A DNA stretch of 64,000 nucleotides from Winogradskyella undariae (GCF_013285155.1 NZ_JABTEL010000010.1:1-64000), one strand, 5' to 3'; positions 46,975-56,180 are shown, counted from the stretch's first letter. Numbers and translations are program-made. The notes: generated by a model from the letters alone, not told the origin.

Positions 46975-47934
46975 ATGCTCAAAGCTGGTGTTCTTGGTGC
47001 TGGTCACCTTGGTAAAATTCATTTGAGATTGCTCAATCAATCTAACAAATATGATCTTGTTGGTTTTTACGACGCAGATGCTGAAAATGCAAAACGTGTG
47101 GTTGAGGAATTTGGTTACAAATATTTCGATTCTATTGACGACTTAATAAATGCTGTAGATGTTGTAGATATTGTAACGCCTACTCTATCACATTACGATT
47201 GTGCAAAACAAGCTATTAAAAAAGGCAAGCATGTATTTATAGAAAAACCGATTACAAATACGGTTGAAGAAGCTGAAACCCTTAGAGCCTTAGTTGCAGA
47301 ACATGGCGTTAAAGGTCAAGTAGGACATGTAGAACGTTTTAATCCTGCTTTTACAGGTGTTAAAGATCAGATTAAAGATCCGATGTTTATTGAATGTCAT
47401 AGACTTGCTGAATTTAATCCTCGTGGTACAGATGTCCCAGTTGTTTTAGATTTAATGATACATGATATAGATATTATACTAAGCGTGGTACAATCTACAG
47501 TGAAACATATTTCTGCGAGTGGTGTTTCTGTGGTAAGCGAAACACCAGATATTGCTAATGCACGTATTGAATTTAAAAATGGCTGTGTTGCAAATTTAAC
47601 AGCAAGTAGAATTTCATTAAAGAACATGCGTAAAACTCGTTTCTTTCAAAAGGACGCTTATATCTCTGTAGACTTTTTAGAAAAGAAATGTGAGGTTGTA
47701 AAAATGAAAGATGCTCCAGAAAGTCCTGGTGATTTCGATATGATTCTTCAAAATGCTGAAGGTATTAAGAAACAAATCTATTTTGATAATCCTGAAATAG
47801 CAAATAATAACGCCATTTTAGATGAATTAGAAACTTTTGCTGAAGCCGTTAAAAACAACACAAAACCAGTTGTTACACTTCACGATGGAACTGAAGCTTT
47901 ACGTGTTGCAAACATGATTATTAATCAGTTTTAA
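46975..47934 (+). CDS. Gfo/Idh/MocA family oxidoreductase
   Basis: From ATG 46975 the protein is 319 residues and starts MLKAGVLGAGHLGKIHLRLL, the dinucleotide-binding GxGxxG motif. The EKPITNT motif (catalytic-site Lys-Pro) and GQVGHVERFNPAF plus the DLMIHDIDIILS dyad of the second domain are present. These enzymes act on sugars, inositols or biliverdin; the GHVERFNPA signature occurs in a widespread bacterial subgroup of unknown substrate near lipid A and UDP-sugar genes, but no such genes lie here. Single gene with a terminator after it. Confidence 0.87.
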   Translation: MLKAGVLGAGHLGKIHLRLLNQSNKYDLVGFYDADAENAKRVVEEFGYKYFDSIDDLINAVDVVDIVTPTLSHYDCAKQAIKKGKHVFIEKPITNTVEEAETLRALVAEHGVKGQVGHVERFNPAFTGVKDQIKDPMFIECHRLAEFNPRGTDVPVVLDLMIHDIDIILSVVQSTVKHISASGVSVVSETPDIANARIEFKNGCVANLTASRISLKNMRKTRFFQKDAYISVDFLEKKCEVVKMKDAPESPGDFDMILQNAEGIKKQIYFDNPEIANNNAILDELETFAEAVKNNTKPVVTLHDGTEALRVANMIINQF

Positions 47935-47951
47935 TTCAACTTACTTATACT

Positions 47952-47992
47952 AAACGAGATTCTTTTTTAAATTATAAAAAGGAATCTCGTTT
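47952..47992 (+). terminator. Intrinsic terminator after the Gfo/Idh/MocA gene
   Basis: An 11-bp stem AAACGAGATTC / GAATCTCGTTT, extended inside by T5/A5 pairing, starting 17 bases after the stop codon. Confidence 0.8.
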
Positions 47993-48061
47993 CAAATATA
48001 ATTTCAACTAAATAAACGCTCATCTTTAATATAAACTGAGCATTAACAAAATTCTTATTTT

Positions 48062-48110
48062 GCCCACGTAAGAATTCCTTCGCTCTAGGAAGGCTAATTT
48101 GGGCTTTTTT
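48062..48110 (+). promoter_or_regulatory. Terminator-shaped leader directly before the 3-hydroxyacyl-CoA dehydrogenase gene
   Basis: GCCCA (48062-48066) pairs with TGGGC (48100-48104), AATT (48073-48076) with AATT (48096-48099), and CCTTC (48077-48081) with GAAGG (48089-48093), giving a 14-bp bulged stem. It is followed at once by six T and, 4 bases later, the start codon at 48115. The sequence just before, TTATTTTG (48055-48062), resembles a -7 element, so the hairpin may be the whole leader of the transcript. It could act as an attenuator. Confidence 0.5.
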
Positions 48111-48114
48111 ATTT

Positions 48115-49005
48115 ATGAAAAATATAGCTGTAATAGGTGCAGGAACTATGGGTAATGGAATTGCTCATACATTTGCACAATCTGGATTTAAAGTCAACCT
48201 TATTGATATTAGCGATGCTTCATTAAAACGAGGTATGGATACCATTGCCCGTAATTTGGATCGTATGGTTGCTAAAGAAAAAATAACTGAAGCTGATAAG
48301 ACTGAAACTTTAGGGAATATTTCAACATTTATAAATACTGAGGAAGGTGTTAAAAATGCTGATTTAGTCGTTGAAGCCGCAACAGAAAATTTAGATTTAA
48401 AACTAAAAATATTTAAACAACTCGATGCTGTATGTAGTGAGCATACTATTTTAGCGACTAACACGTCTTCAATTTCTATCACACAAATTGGAGCAGTCAC
48501 TTCTAGACCCGAAAAGGTTATTGGAATGCATTTTATGAATCCTGTGCCAATTATGAAGTTGGTAGAAATAATAAGAGGCTACAGTACAAACGATGCCGTT
48601 ACAACAACGATTATGGAGTTATCTAAAACTCTAGGTAAAGTGCCAACGGAAGTTAATGATTATCCTGGTTTTGTTGCCAATCGTATTTTAATGCCAATGA
48701 TTAACGAATCTATTGAAACACTTTACAATGGTGTTGCTGGTGTTGAAGAAATTGACACGGTTATGAAATTAGGAATGGCACACCCAATGGGACCTTTACA
48801 ACTTGCAGATTTTATTGGTTTAGATGTTTGTTTGTCTATTTTAAATGTGATGTACGATGGTTTTAAAAACCCTAAATATGCACCATGTCCTTTATTAGTT
48901 AATATGGTTATGGCTGGAAAACTAGGTGTAAAATCTGGTGAAGGTTTTTATGATTATGCTGAAAGCAGAAAAGCTGAAGTAGTTTCTAAACAGTTTTCTA
49001 AGTAA
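48115..49005 (+). CDS. hbd: 3-hydroxyacyl-CoA (3-hydroxybutyryl-CoA) dehydrogenase
   Basis: The 296-residue enzyme has the NAD-binding GAGTMGNGIAHTFA, the VVEAATENLDLK and NTSSISIT segments, the catalytic histidine in GMHFMNPVPIMKLVEI and the substrate-domain motif DYPGFVANRILMPMINE. The single-domain size fits 3-hydroxybutyryl-CoA dehydrogenase/FadB2-type enzymes acting in beta-oxidation or butyrate metabolism; the choice among them, and the symbol, is provisional. It starts a seven-gene plus-strand run and is spaced 3 bases from the next gene. Confidence 0.9.
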   Translation: MKNIAVIGAGTMGNGIAHTFAQSGFKVNLIDISDASLKRGMDTIARNLDRMVAKEKITEADKTETLGNISTFINTEEGVKNADLVVEAATENLDLKLKIFKQLDAVCSEHTILATNTSSISITQIGAVTSRPEKVIGMHFMNPVPIMKLVEIIRGYSTNDAVTTTIMELSKTLGKVPTEVNDYPGFVANRILMPMINESIETLYNGVAGVEEIDTVMKLGMAHPMGPLQLADFIGLDVCLSILNVMYDGFKNPKYAPCPLLVNMVMAGKLGVKSGEGFYDYAESRKAEVVSKQFSK

Positions 49006-49008
49006 AAA

Positions 49009-50247
49009 ATGGCAAAAATAATTCCATTTAAAGCTGTAAAACCAACAAGAGCTATTGTTGGCCTTGTTGCCGCACGCCCTTATCAGAGTTATACTTTAAA
49101 TGAACGAAAAACGAGGATGGCGTATAACCCTTTTAGTTTTCTTCATATTGTAAATCCTGGTTATAAATATGATCAGGAAGTTACAGGGAAAGAGCGTTAT
49201 CGTTTAGTGAAGAATCGTTATTCTGAATTTAAGGAAGATGGAATTTTTATTCAAGATGAAAAGCCTTCATTTTATATTTATAAAATAGTTAACAGACATG
49301 GTCATGAATTTAACGGAATCATTGCCGCGACAAGTGCTGAAGATTACGAAAAGGATGTCATAAAAAAGCATGAAGATACCATTGCTAAACGCGAAGAAAC
49401 CTTTAAAACTTATATCCAAACTGTTGGATTTAATGCAGAACCAGTTTTACTTACCTATCCTGATAATGCTGTTATTTCTGAAATTATAAAGGAAACACAA
49501 AAGGGTTATGCTGAGTTTGAATTTACAATGACCTACAGAGATACTCATTATTTATGGAAAGTAGATAATGAAAACACTATTGCTATTATTGAAGAGGAAT
49601 TCAATAAAATGAAAACCATTTATATCGCCGATGGTCATCATAGATCTGCATCCTCTTACCTGTTATATAAAGATGAAAAGGCAAAGAATCCTAATCATAA
49701 TGGTAGTGAGTCTTACAACTTCTTTATGTCGTATTTAATTCCGGAATCTGAATTGGTTATCCAAGAATTTAATCGATTAATTAAAGACTTGAACGGCTTA
49801 ACCAAAGAAGCTTTTTTAATTCAGCTAGATGAAACATTTCGTATTGAAAACAGAGGCAATATTCCATATCACCCAAAAGATGCACATCAATTTAGTATGT
49901 ATTTAGACGGTGAGTTTTATTCTTTATTTTTAAGAAAATCAGCTTATCAGTTTCATACCGCTTTAGATGAATTAGATGCTCAAATATTATTTAAAACCAT
50001 TCTTCAGCCTATTTTAGGTATTGAAGATTTACGTAACGATAATAGAATTTCGTACGTTAATGGTCAACACGAAATGATAACCATTAAAAGCAGTGTAGAT
50101 AGTGGCGAATTTAAAGTTGGTTTTGGCATGCCTCCTTCAAATGTAAACCAGATGAAGCAAATAGCAGACGAAGGTTTAACCATGCCTCCAAAAAGCACCT
50201 ATATTTTACCAAAATTACGAAGTGGAATAACCATATATGAATATTGA
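49009..50247 (+). CDS. DUF1015 family protein
   Basis: A 412-residue cytoplasmic protein of the DUF1015 family. It begins MAKIIPFKAVKPT and has the family's NPFSFLHIVNPGY, the central IADGHHRSASSY motif (a histidine-rich site that looks catalytic or metal-binding) and PESELVIQEFNRLI. In many bacteria DUF1015 is encoded next to serine-biosynthesis genes (serA, serC), and a role in kinase-like phosphoryl transfer has been suggested for relatives. Here it is linked to a 3-hydroxyacyl-CoA dehydrogenase and a YggS-type gene instead. Confidence 0.9.
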   Translation: MAKIIPFKAVKPTRAIVGLVAARPYQSYTLNERKTRMAYNPFSFLHIVNPGYKYDQEVTGKERYRLVKNRYSEFKEDGIFIQDEKPSFYIYKIVNRHGHEFNGIIAATSAEDYEKDVIKKHEDTIAKREETFKTYIQTVGFNAEPVLLTYPDNAVISEIIKETQKGYAEFEFTMTYRDTHYLWKVDNENTIAIIEEEFNKMKTIYIADGHHRSASSYLLYKDEKAKNPNHNGSESYNFFMSYLIPESELVIQEFNRLIKDLNGLTKEAFLIQLDETFRIENRGNIPYHPKDAHQFSMYLDGEFYSLFLRKSAYQFHTALDELDAQILFKTILQPILGIEDLRNDNRISYVNGQHEMITIKSSVDSGEFKVGFGMPPSNVNQMKQIADEGLTMPPKSTYILPKLRSGITIYEY

Positions 50248-50268
50248 ACAATTTAATAAATTATTGAA

Positions 50269-50931
50269 ATGAGTATCATAGACAACTTAAATCATATAAA
50301 ATCTACTTTACCAGAACACGTTACTTTAGTGGCCGTTTCGAAAACAAAACCTGTAAGTGATTTAATGGAAGCTTATAATGCAGGGCAACGCATTTTTGGA
50401 GAAAATAAAATCCAAGAAATGGCTGAGAAACACGAAGAAATGCCAAAAGATATAGAATGGCATATGATTGGTCATGTTCAGCGAAATAAGGTAAAATATA
50501 TGGCTGAATTTGTAGATTTAATTCACGGTGTAGATAGTTTTAAGCTACTCAATGAAATTAATAAACAAGCCGAAAAATACGGCAGAACTATAAACTGTTT
50601 ATTTCAAATTAAAATTGCTGAAGAGGATAGCAAATTTGGAATGTCTGCAAGTGATGCTTCTACTCTACTACAATCTGAAGAATTTTTAAATTTAAAGAAT
50701 ATTCACATTGTTGGTCTCATGGGAATGGCTACATTTACAGATGACCTTAAACAGGTTGAAAAAGAATTTCAATTCTTAAAAAATACTTTTACAGAACTAA
50801 GAGCTTTTCATTCCGAACTTAAAACAATAAGTATGGGTATGAGTGGAGATTACCAGTTGGCAATAAAAAATGGTAGTACTATGGTCCGTGTTGGAAGCAG
50901 TATTTTTGGAACTAGAAATTATAATAATTAA
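50269..50931 (+). CDS. PLP homeostasis protein, YggS/PLPBP family
   Basis: A 220-residue single-domain fold-type III PLP protein. The cofactor lysine is in VTLVAVSKTKPVSD, and the family's GENKIQEMAEK, WHMIGHVQRNKVKYM and SMGMSGDYQLAIKNGSTMVRVGSSIFG (PLP-phosphate site) are complete. YggS proteins have no known catalytic reaction and keep free PLP in balance. It is followed 21 bases later by the exonuclease gene with the unusual start. Confidence 0.94.
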   Translation: MSIIDNLNHIKSTLPEHVTLVAVSKTKPVSDLMEAYNAGQRIFGENKIQEMAEKHEEMPKDIEWHMIGHVQRNKVKYMAEFVDLIHGVDSFKLLNEINKQAEKYGRTINCLFQIKIAEEDSKFGMSASDASTLLQSEEFLNLKNIHIVGLMGMATFTDDLKQVEKEFQFLKNTFTELRAFHSELKTISMGMSGDYQLAIKNGSTMVRVGSSIFGTRNYNN

Positions 50932-50952
50932 CTTACTTAATAATACAACGTT

Positions 50953-52317
50953 ATTTACGCAATAGTAGACATAGAAACCACCGGCGGAAAATTTAATGAA
51001 GAGGGAATTACAGAAATTGCAATTTACCGCTATGACGGTCATGAGGTTACCGATCAATTTATATCTTTAGTTAATCCAGAGCGCGAAATTCAGCCCTTTG
51101 TAGTCAATTTAACAGGCATAAACTCAAGTATGCTTAAGAATGCACCCAAATTTTATGAGGTTGCAAAACGCATTGTAGAAATCACTGAAGATTGCATCAT
51201 AGTCGCTCATAATTCTTCATTTGATTATAGAATTTTAAAGACTGAATTTAAACGCTTAGGGTTTCCTTTTAAACGAAAAACGCTTTGTACTGTAGAGCTT
51301 TCTCAACAACTAATTCCAGATATGCCTTCTTATAGTTTAGGTAAACTAACACGCTCTTTAGGTATACCTATTAGTGATAGACACCGCGCTAATGGAGATG
51401 CAATGGCAACCGTAAAGTTGTTTAAAATGCTACTCGATAAAGATTTAGATAAGGTAATTGTAAAGAATGCTATTAAAGTTGAACAGAAATCTAAAATTTC
51501 AACTAATTTAAAAGATATCATTGATAAACTCCCTGCAGATACTGGTGTTTACTACATTCACAATGCCGATGGTGAAATTATTTATATTGGAAAAAGTAAT
51601 AATATTAGAAAAAGAATTATTCAACATTTTACGGGTACAAATTCAAAATCTAAGAAACTTCAAAAATTTGTAAGCACCGTTACTTACGAAAAAACAGGAA
51701 GTGAATTAGCTGCTCTTCTAAAAGAAAGTGCTGAAATTAAAGCTAATAAACCTATTTTTAATAGAGCATTACGCAAAAGTATTTTTACACATGCTTTATA
51801 TCAGTTTACCGACCAAAATGGTTATATCAATCTAAAGATTGACACATCTGATAGTGAAGAAATGCCTATTACAACATTCACCACAAGATTAAGTGCTAAA
51901 AACTTTTTATTTAAAGCTGTTGATACTTATAACCTTTGTCAGAAATTAACAGGCTTATACACTACAAAAACAAACTGTTTTAAATATGATGTAAAAGAAT
52001 GCCAAGGTGCTTGTGTTAATGAAGAATCTGCAGATTCTTACAATAAGCGTGTACAAGAGTTAATTGAAAAATTCAGTTACCAGAATAAAGACATGCTTAT
52101 CATTGATAAAGGACGAACTATTGAAGAAAAAACTGTGTTTTTAATTGAAAATGGTATTTTTAAAGGTATGGGGTTCTTTGATTTAAATCATCAAATAAAT
52201 AATAGAGCCATTTTATCTTCAATTATCACTCCTATGGAAAATAATAGAGATGCACAGCATATTATTCAAAATTATATGAGACGTAATAAAAGGTTAAAAA
52301 TAGTAGATTTAAATTAG
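50953..52317 (+). CDS. DEDDh exonuclease fused to GIY-YIG nuclease domain; apparent ATT start
   Basis: The frame beginning ATT TAC GCA ATA GTA GAC gives MYAIVDIETTGG if ATT is read as the start; D6 and E8 are the first catalytic acids of a DnaQ-like exonuclease, and SDRHRANGDA supplies the DEDDh His/Asp near residue 145. A GIY-YIG domain follows (GVYYIHN at 198-204, YIG at 211-213, then a NIRKRIIQHF helix), and a UvrC/Cho-like C-terminal part with a KECQGACVNEES cysteine segment. The first ATG in frame is codon 60 and would delete the exonuclease active site; an in-frame TAA at 50941 blocks any longer form, and there is no GTG or TTG between. The 454-residue fusion probably acts in DNA repair. 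Confidence 0.82.
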   Translation: MYAIVDIETTGGKFNEEGITEIAIYRYDGHEVTDQFISLVNPEREIQPFVVNLTGINSSMLKNAPKFYEVAKRIVEITEDCIIVAHNSSFDYRILKTEFKRLGFPFKRKTLCTVELSQQLIPDMPSYSLGKLTRSLGIPISDRHRANGDAMATVKLFKMLLDKDLDKVIVKNAIKVEQKSKISTNLKDIIDKLPADTGVYYIHNADGEIIYIGKSNNIRKRIIQHFTGTNSKSKKLQKFVSTVTYEKTGSELAALLKESAEIKANKPIFNRALRKSIFTHALYQFTDQNGYINLKIDTSDSEEMPITTFTTRLSAKNFLFKAVDTYNLCQKLTGLYTTKTNCFKYDVKECQGACVNEESADSYNKRVQELIEKFSYQNKDMLIIDKGRTIEEKTVFLIENGIFKGMGFFDLNHQINNRAILSSIITPMENNRDAQHIIQNYMRRNKRLKIVDLN

Positions 52318-52322
52318 ATTTT

Positions 52323-54269
52323 ATGAAATTAAGATTGTGTATAGTTGTATTTTTTATATGTATTATTGGTTTTTCTCAAGAATATAATACTGCTATGTCT
52401 GTTTTTAAAAGTGATTTAGAACTAACCTCTTACAGTAAAGACTCGACTGCAAATGCTCTAGTTATATACGATTATGGTAAAAGTTTTGTGGATAAAAATA
52501 CATTTTGGCTTAGAGTACAAAATCAAAAAAAAATAAAAATTTTAAGACCAGAAGGAATAGAACGAGGCCAATTTGAAATTAAACTCTATAAAGGAAAATC
52601 CTCTGAAGAAAAAATTGAAAACATTAGTGCTACGACCTACAATTTAGTTAACGGTAAAATTGTTAAAAGTCATTTATCTAAAGACGCAATTTTTAAAGAA
52701 GAAAACGAAAAGTATACTCTAGTAAAGTTTGTTTTGCCACAAGTAAAAGTAGGGAGTGTTTTAACTGTTAGATATGAAACACAATCTAGGTTTATGTCTA
52801 AATATCAGCCGTGGTATTTCCAAGGACCAGATCCTGTGATGTACAGCGAATACAATACTAGTATTCCTGGTAATTATGAATATCATGTAAAACTAGTTGG
52901 TGGTGTTCCTTTAGAAACCAATGATGTTAGTTTAGAAAAAAGATGTTTAGAAGTGGGACTTAACGGGTATTCTGACTGTGGGATTTCTAAATATGTGATG
53001 AAGGATATACCCGCCTATAAGTTGGAAGATTATGCCACTACAGAATTAAATTATATTTCTAGAATAGAATATGAACTAAGTGTTTTTCGTGGCTTTGATG
53101 GTGTGGTTAACAAAATAGCCAAAACATGGAAAGATGCTGATAAAGAATTAGAGACAGATGGAGATTTTGGAAGACAGATTAGTAAAAAGAGTCTTGTAAA
53201 AAATATATTGCCAGAGTCAATTTCTCTAATTTCAGATAAGCTTACCAAAGCGAAAGCTATTTATCAATTTGTTCTTGATAATTATAAATGGAACGGTAAA
53301 TCTGAAAGGTATGATGTTTCAATAAAAACGTTAAATAAAGAGAAAGTAGGAAGTTCATTTGAAATTAATTTACTCTTAGAAAATTTATTAAATATTGAAG
53401 GTATCAAAGCATCCCCTATCTTAATATCGACTAGACAAAATGGTTTAATTACTAAAATTTATCCTGTACTTAGCGACTTTAACTATGTAATACTAAAAGT
53501 TATAATAAATGAAGAAAACTATTATTTAGATGCTACTGATCCTTATATCTCTTTTGGAGAATTACCTTTTAGAACTTTAAATCAATATGGAAGACTTATA
53601 GATTTTGATAATGGAAGTTATTGGGAACCTATCATTGTTAATGATGTCTCTGCTAAATCACATAGTATAGAGTTATCTTCATATGAAGATGACCATTTTA
53701 TAGGAAGAATAAAAAGTAAATCTAAAGGTTATTATTCGTACAAAGAAAAAAAACAGTTTGATGAAGATTCTTTAAACTATAAAGAGAATACCATTGACGA
53801 TTACACTAATATTAAAATTAATGATCATAAAGTTATTGATTACGATAAAACAAAGTCGGAATTTAATGAAACTTTAGATTTTTCTATGGAGCCTGAGATT
53901 ATAGGGAACAAAATTTATTTAAATCCCTTTATTTTAAAATTTTTTGAAAAGAACCCTTTTCAATTACAAGAAAGAACATACCCTATAGATTTTGGCTACA
54001 AAAGCACTTTTAACTATAGATTAAAAATAGATCTGAATGATAATTTAAAAGTTGTAGAAATGCCTACTTCTGTAAATTATGCATTACCTAATAATGGAGG
54101 ACGAATATTATTTAATACAAATCTGAGCGATAATGTATTAACGCTTTATTTTAATATAAAATTTAATAAACCAATTTATTTACCAGAATCTTATCCTTAT
54201 CTAAAAATATTTATGAATAAGGTTGTAGAACTTCAAAACAATACAGTAATTGTTTTAGAAAATCAATAG
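52323..54269 (+). CDS. Secreted DUF3857/transglutaminase-like protein
   Basis: A 648-residue protein with signal peptide (LCIVVFFICIIGFSQ). The DUF3857 region comes first (SKDSTANALVIYDYGKSF to about 220, with FVLPQVKVGSVLTVRYE), then a transglutaminase-like segment (KAKAIYQFVLDNYKWNGKSE) and a beta-rich C-terminal domain (DUF2569-like position). In this copy the transglutaminase cysteine is not obvious: the helix start reads SFEINLLLENLL instead of a GxCxD form, so peptidase activity is doubtful. These proteins are common in Bacteroidota envelopes. It lies 5 bases after the exonuclease gene. Confidence 0.85.
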   Translation: MKLRLCIVVFFICIIGFSQEYNTAMSVFKSDLELTSYSKDSTANALVIYDYGKSFVDKNTFWLRVQNQKKIKILRPEGIERGQFEIKLYKGKSSEEKIENISATTYNLVNGKIVKSHLSKDAIFKEENEKYTLVKFVLPQVKVGSVLTVRYETQSRFMSKYQPWYFQGPDPVMYSEYNTSIPGNYEYHVKLVGGVPLETNDVSLEKRCLEVGLNGYSDCGISKYVMKDIPAYKLEDYATTELNYISRIEYELSVFRGFDGVVNKIAKTWKDADKELETDGDFGRQISKKSLVKNILPESISLISDKLTKAKAIYQFVLDNYKWNGKSERYDVSIKTLNKEKVGSSFEINLLLENLLNIEGIKASPILISTRQNGLITKIYPVLSDFNYVILKVIINEENYYLDATDPYISFGELPFRTLNQYGRLIDFDNGSYWEPIIVNDVSAKSHSIELSSYEDDHFIGRIKSKSKGYYSYKEKKQFDEDSLNYKENTIDDYTNIKINDHKVIDYDKTKSEFNETLDFSMEPEIIGNKIYLNPFILKFFEKNPFQLQERTYPIDFGYKSTFNYRLKIDLNDNLKVVEMPTSVNYALPNNGGRILFNTNLSDNVLTLYFNIKFNKPIYLPESYPYLKIFMNKVVELQNNTVIVLENQ

Positions 54270-54290
54270 TGATACTTTTTTGTACTTTTA

Positions 54291-55196
54291 ATGCCTATGG
54301 ATTCTCAACAAAAACAGAAATGGAAACATAAAATTCACGAAGTTATCTACGAAGCAGATACGCCTTCTGGTAAACTTTTTGATATTCTACTTTTAATATT
54401 TATCATTTTTAGCATTGTTTTAGTGATGCTAGAAAGTATTGCTAGTGTTGATAGAGAATATCATCAACTTTTATACATATGTGAATGGGTTGTTACAGTT
54501 TTATTCTCAATTGAATATATTTTAAGAATAATTTCTGTAAAAAAACCACTTAAATACGTTACTAGTTTCTTCGGAATTATAGATTTATTATCTACAATAC
54601 CAATGTATTTATCATTTGTGCTTGTTGGCTCACAGGCTTTGGTAACATTAAGAGCATTGCGATTACTAAGAGTTTTTAGAATTTTAAAATTAGCACGTTA
54701 TTTAGGTGCTTCAAACCATCTAAAAGCATCTTTAGTTGCCAGTCGTGTTAAAATTTTAGTTTTCTTATTTGCCGTGATTATCACTTCCGTTATTTTCGGA
54801 ACTATTATGTATTTAGTAGAAGGTGAAGCTAATGGTTTTGATAATATACCTAAAAGTGTTTATTGGTGTATTGTAACATTAACTACAGTTGGTTTTGGTG
54901 ATATTGCACCTCAAACGGCTCTCGGACAGTTAATCACTTCTTTTATAATGATATTAGGTTATGGTATTATTGCTGTACCTACAGGAATTGTTTCTGCAGA
55001 GTATGTTAGAGCGGGTAAAAAATCTGATGAAGAAAATGAAGCTTTAATCGCTCATCATAATAATCAACAGCAAAATGTAACTAAAGAAGATATCATTGTA
55101 CATTTAAATTCTCAACATTGCTCAAATTGTCATGTTTCTAATCATCGAGATAATGCTGAATATTGTTATAATTGTGGAAACGAACTCCATCCTTAA
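54291..55196 (+). CDS. Voltage-gated-type potassium channel with C-terminal zinc ribbon
   Basis: The 301-residue protein has six membrane helices of the Kv kind. S4 is basic (LRALRLLRVFRILKLARYL, about 119-138), and the pore helix leads to the K+ filter TVGFGD at 199-204. After S6 there is a hydrophilic tail with two CxxC pairs, HCSNCHVSNHRDNAEYC-YNC (C277, C280, C292, C295), a zinc-ribbon pattern. Such a ribbon is unusual among textbook Kv channels but I believe it recurs in Bacteroidota ion transporters. It should conduct K+ across the inner membrane. A second in-frame ATG lies two codons in. Confidence 0.9.
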   Translation: MPMDSQQKQKWKHKIHEVIYEADTPSGKLFDILLLIFIIFSIVLVMLESIASVDREYHQLLYICEWVVTVLFSIEYILRIISVKKPLKYVTSFFGIIDLLSTIPMYLSFVLVGSQALVTLRALRLLRVFRILKLARYLGASNHLKASLVASRVKILVFLFAVIITSVIFGTIMYLVEGEANGFDNIPKSVYWCIVTLTTVGFGDIAPQTALGQLITSFIMILGYGIIAVPTGIVSAEYVRAGKKSDEENEALIAHHNNQQQNVTKEDIIVHLNSQHCSNCHVSNHRDNAEYCYNCGNELHP

Positions 55197-55211
55197 ACTG
55201 CAAACTTATAT

Positions 55212-56126
55212 ATGGTGATAACACCTTCAAACTTTATAATTTCTATTGTTGGACCAACAGCAATTGGTAAAACAGCGCTAAGTATTAAACTTGCTCAACA
55301 TTATAATGCCGAAATTATTTCAGCAGATTCACGTCAGTTTTTTAAAGAAATGACTATCGGAACCGCTGTACCTTCATCTGAAGAATTAAGTGGAGCAACA
55401 CATCATTTTATTCAAAATAAATCCATAAACGATGCTTTTAACGTTGGAGATTTTGAGCGTGAAGCTATTTCTAAAATTAAAAAACTTCATAAAGACCATA
55501 CTTTTGCTGTTATGGTTGGTGGTTCTGGATTATATGTGAAAGCTGTTACCAATGGATTAGATTATTTTCCTGAAGTAGATCCAAAGATTAGAATAGAACT
55601 TAATAAGAGATTTGAAACAGAGGGTTTACTTCCTTTACAGAAACAATTAGAAACGTTAGATATTGAAACTTATAATACAATAGCCATTGATAACCCTAAG
55701 CGTGTTATTAGAGCTTTAGAAATTTGTATTGGTACAGGTAAAACATATTCTTCATTTTTAACAAGACCAGAAAAACAACGCAATTTTAAAACCATACAAA
55801 TTGGCTTAAATGCTGAACGTTCTATTATTTATGATAGAATTAATCAACGTGTAGATATAATGATCGCAAATGGTTTATTAGATGAAGCTAAAAGCCTTTT
55901 GCCTTTTAAAGATCTTAATGCTTTAAATACTGTAGGGTATAAAGAATTGTTTCAATACTTAGAAGGGAATATAACTTTAGAGTTTGCAATTTCAGAAATT
56001 AAAAAAAATACGAGACGTTTTGCAAAACGACAATTAACCTGGTTTAGAAAAGACGAATCGATAAAATGGTTTGATTACGAAACTGATTTAGATACTATTG
56101 TTTCGTATATTAACCAACAGATATAA
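55212..56126 (+). CDS. miaA: tRNA dimethylallyltransferase
   Basis: The 304-residue enzyme adds the dimethylallyl group to adenosine 37 of tRNAs that read codons starting with U. It has the P-loop VGPTAIGKTALSIKL, ISADSRQFFKEMTIGTAVPS, the GGSGLYVKAV motif, RVIRALEICIGTGK and the C-terminal TRRFAKRQLTWFRKDE. It is the last gene of the plus-strand run and lies 15 bases after the channel gene. Confidence 0.96.
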   Translation: MVITPSNFIISIVGPTAIGKTALSIKLAQHYNAEIISADSRQFFKEMTIGTAVPSSEELSGATHHFIQNKSINDAFNVGDFEREAISKIKKLHKDHTFAVMVGGSGLYVKAVTNGLDYFPEVDPKIRIELNKRFETEGLLPLQKQLETLDIETYNTIAIDNPKRVIRALEICIGTGKTYSSFLTRPEKQRNFKTIQIGLNAERSIIYDRINQRVDIMIANGLLDEAKSLLPFKDLNALNTVGYKELFQYLEGNITLEFAISEIKKNTRRFAKRQLTWFRKDESIKWFDYETDLDTIVSYINQQI

Positions 56127-56127
56127 G

Positions 56128-56158
56128 AAATCCAGCTCAAAATGAGCTGGATTTTTTA
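56128..56158. terminator. Bidirectional terminator between miaA and rprY-like gene
   Basis: A 12-bp perfect stem AAATCCAGCTCA / TGAGCTGGATTT with loop AAA, starting 1 base after the miaA stop codon and followed by T6. It also serves the convergent two-component operon. Confidence 0.87.
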
Positions 56159-56180
56159 CTTATATGGATAATTCTTTTAC

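Noticed and set aside
48165-48500. 111-codon minus-strand reading frame
   Set aside because: It is antisense to the NAD-binding part of the 3-hydroxyacyl-CoA dehydrogenase gene and has no independent support.
51130-52317. Exonuclease gene starting at ATG 51130
   Set aside because: This start removes the D-x-E catalytic motif and the first strands of the fold, which are encoded in frame just upstream without a stop codon.
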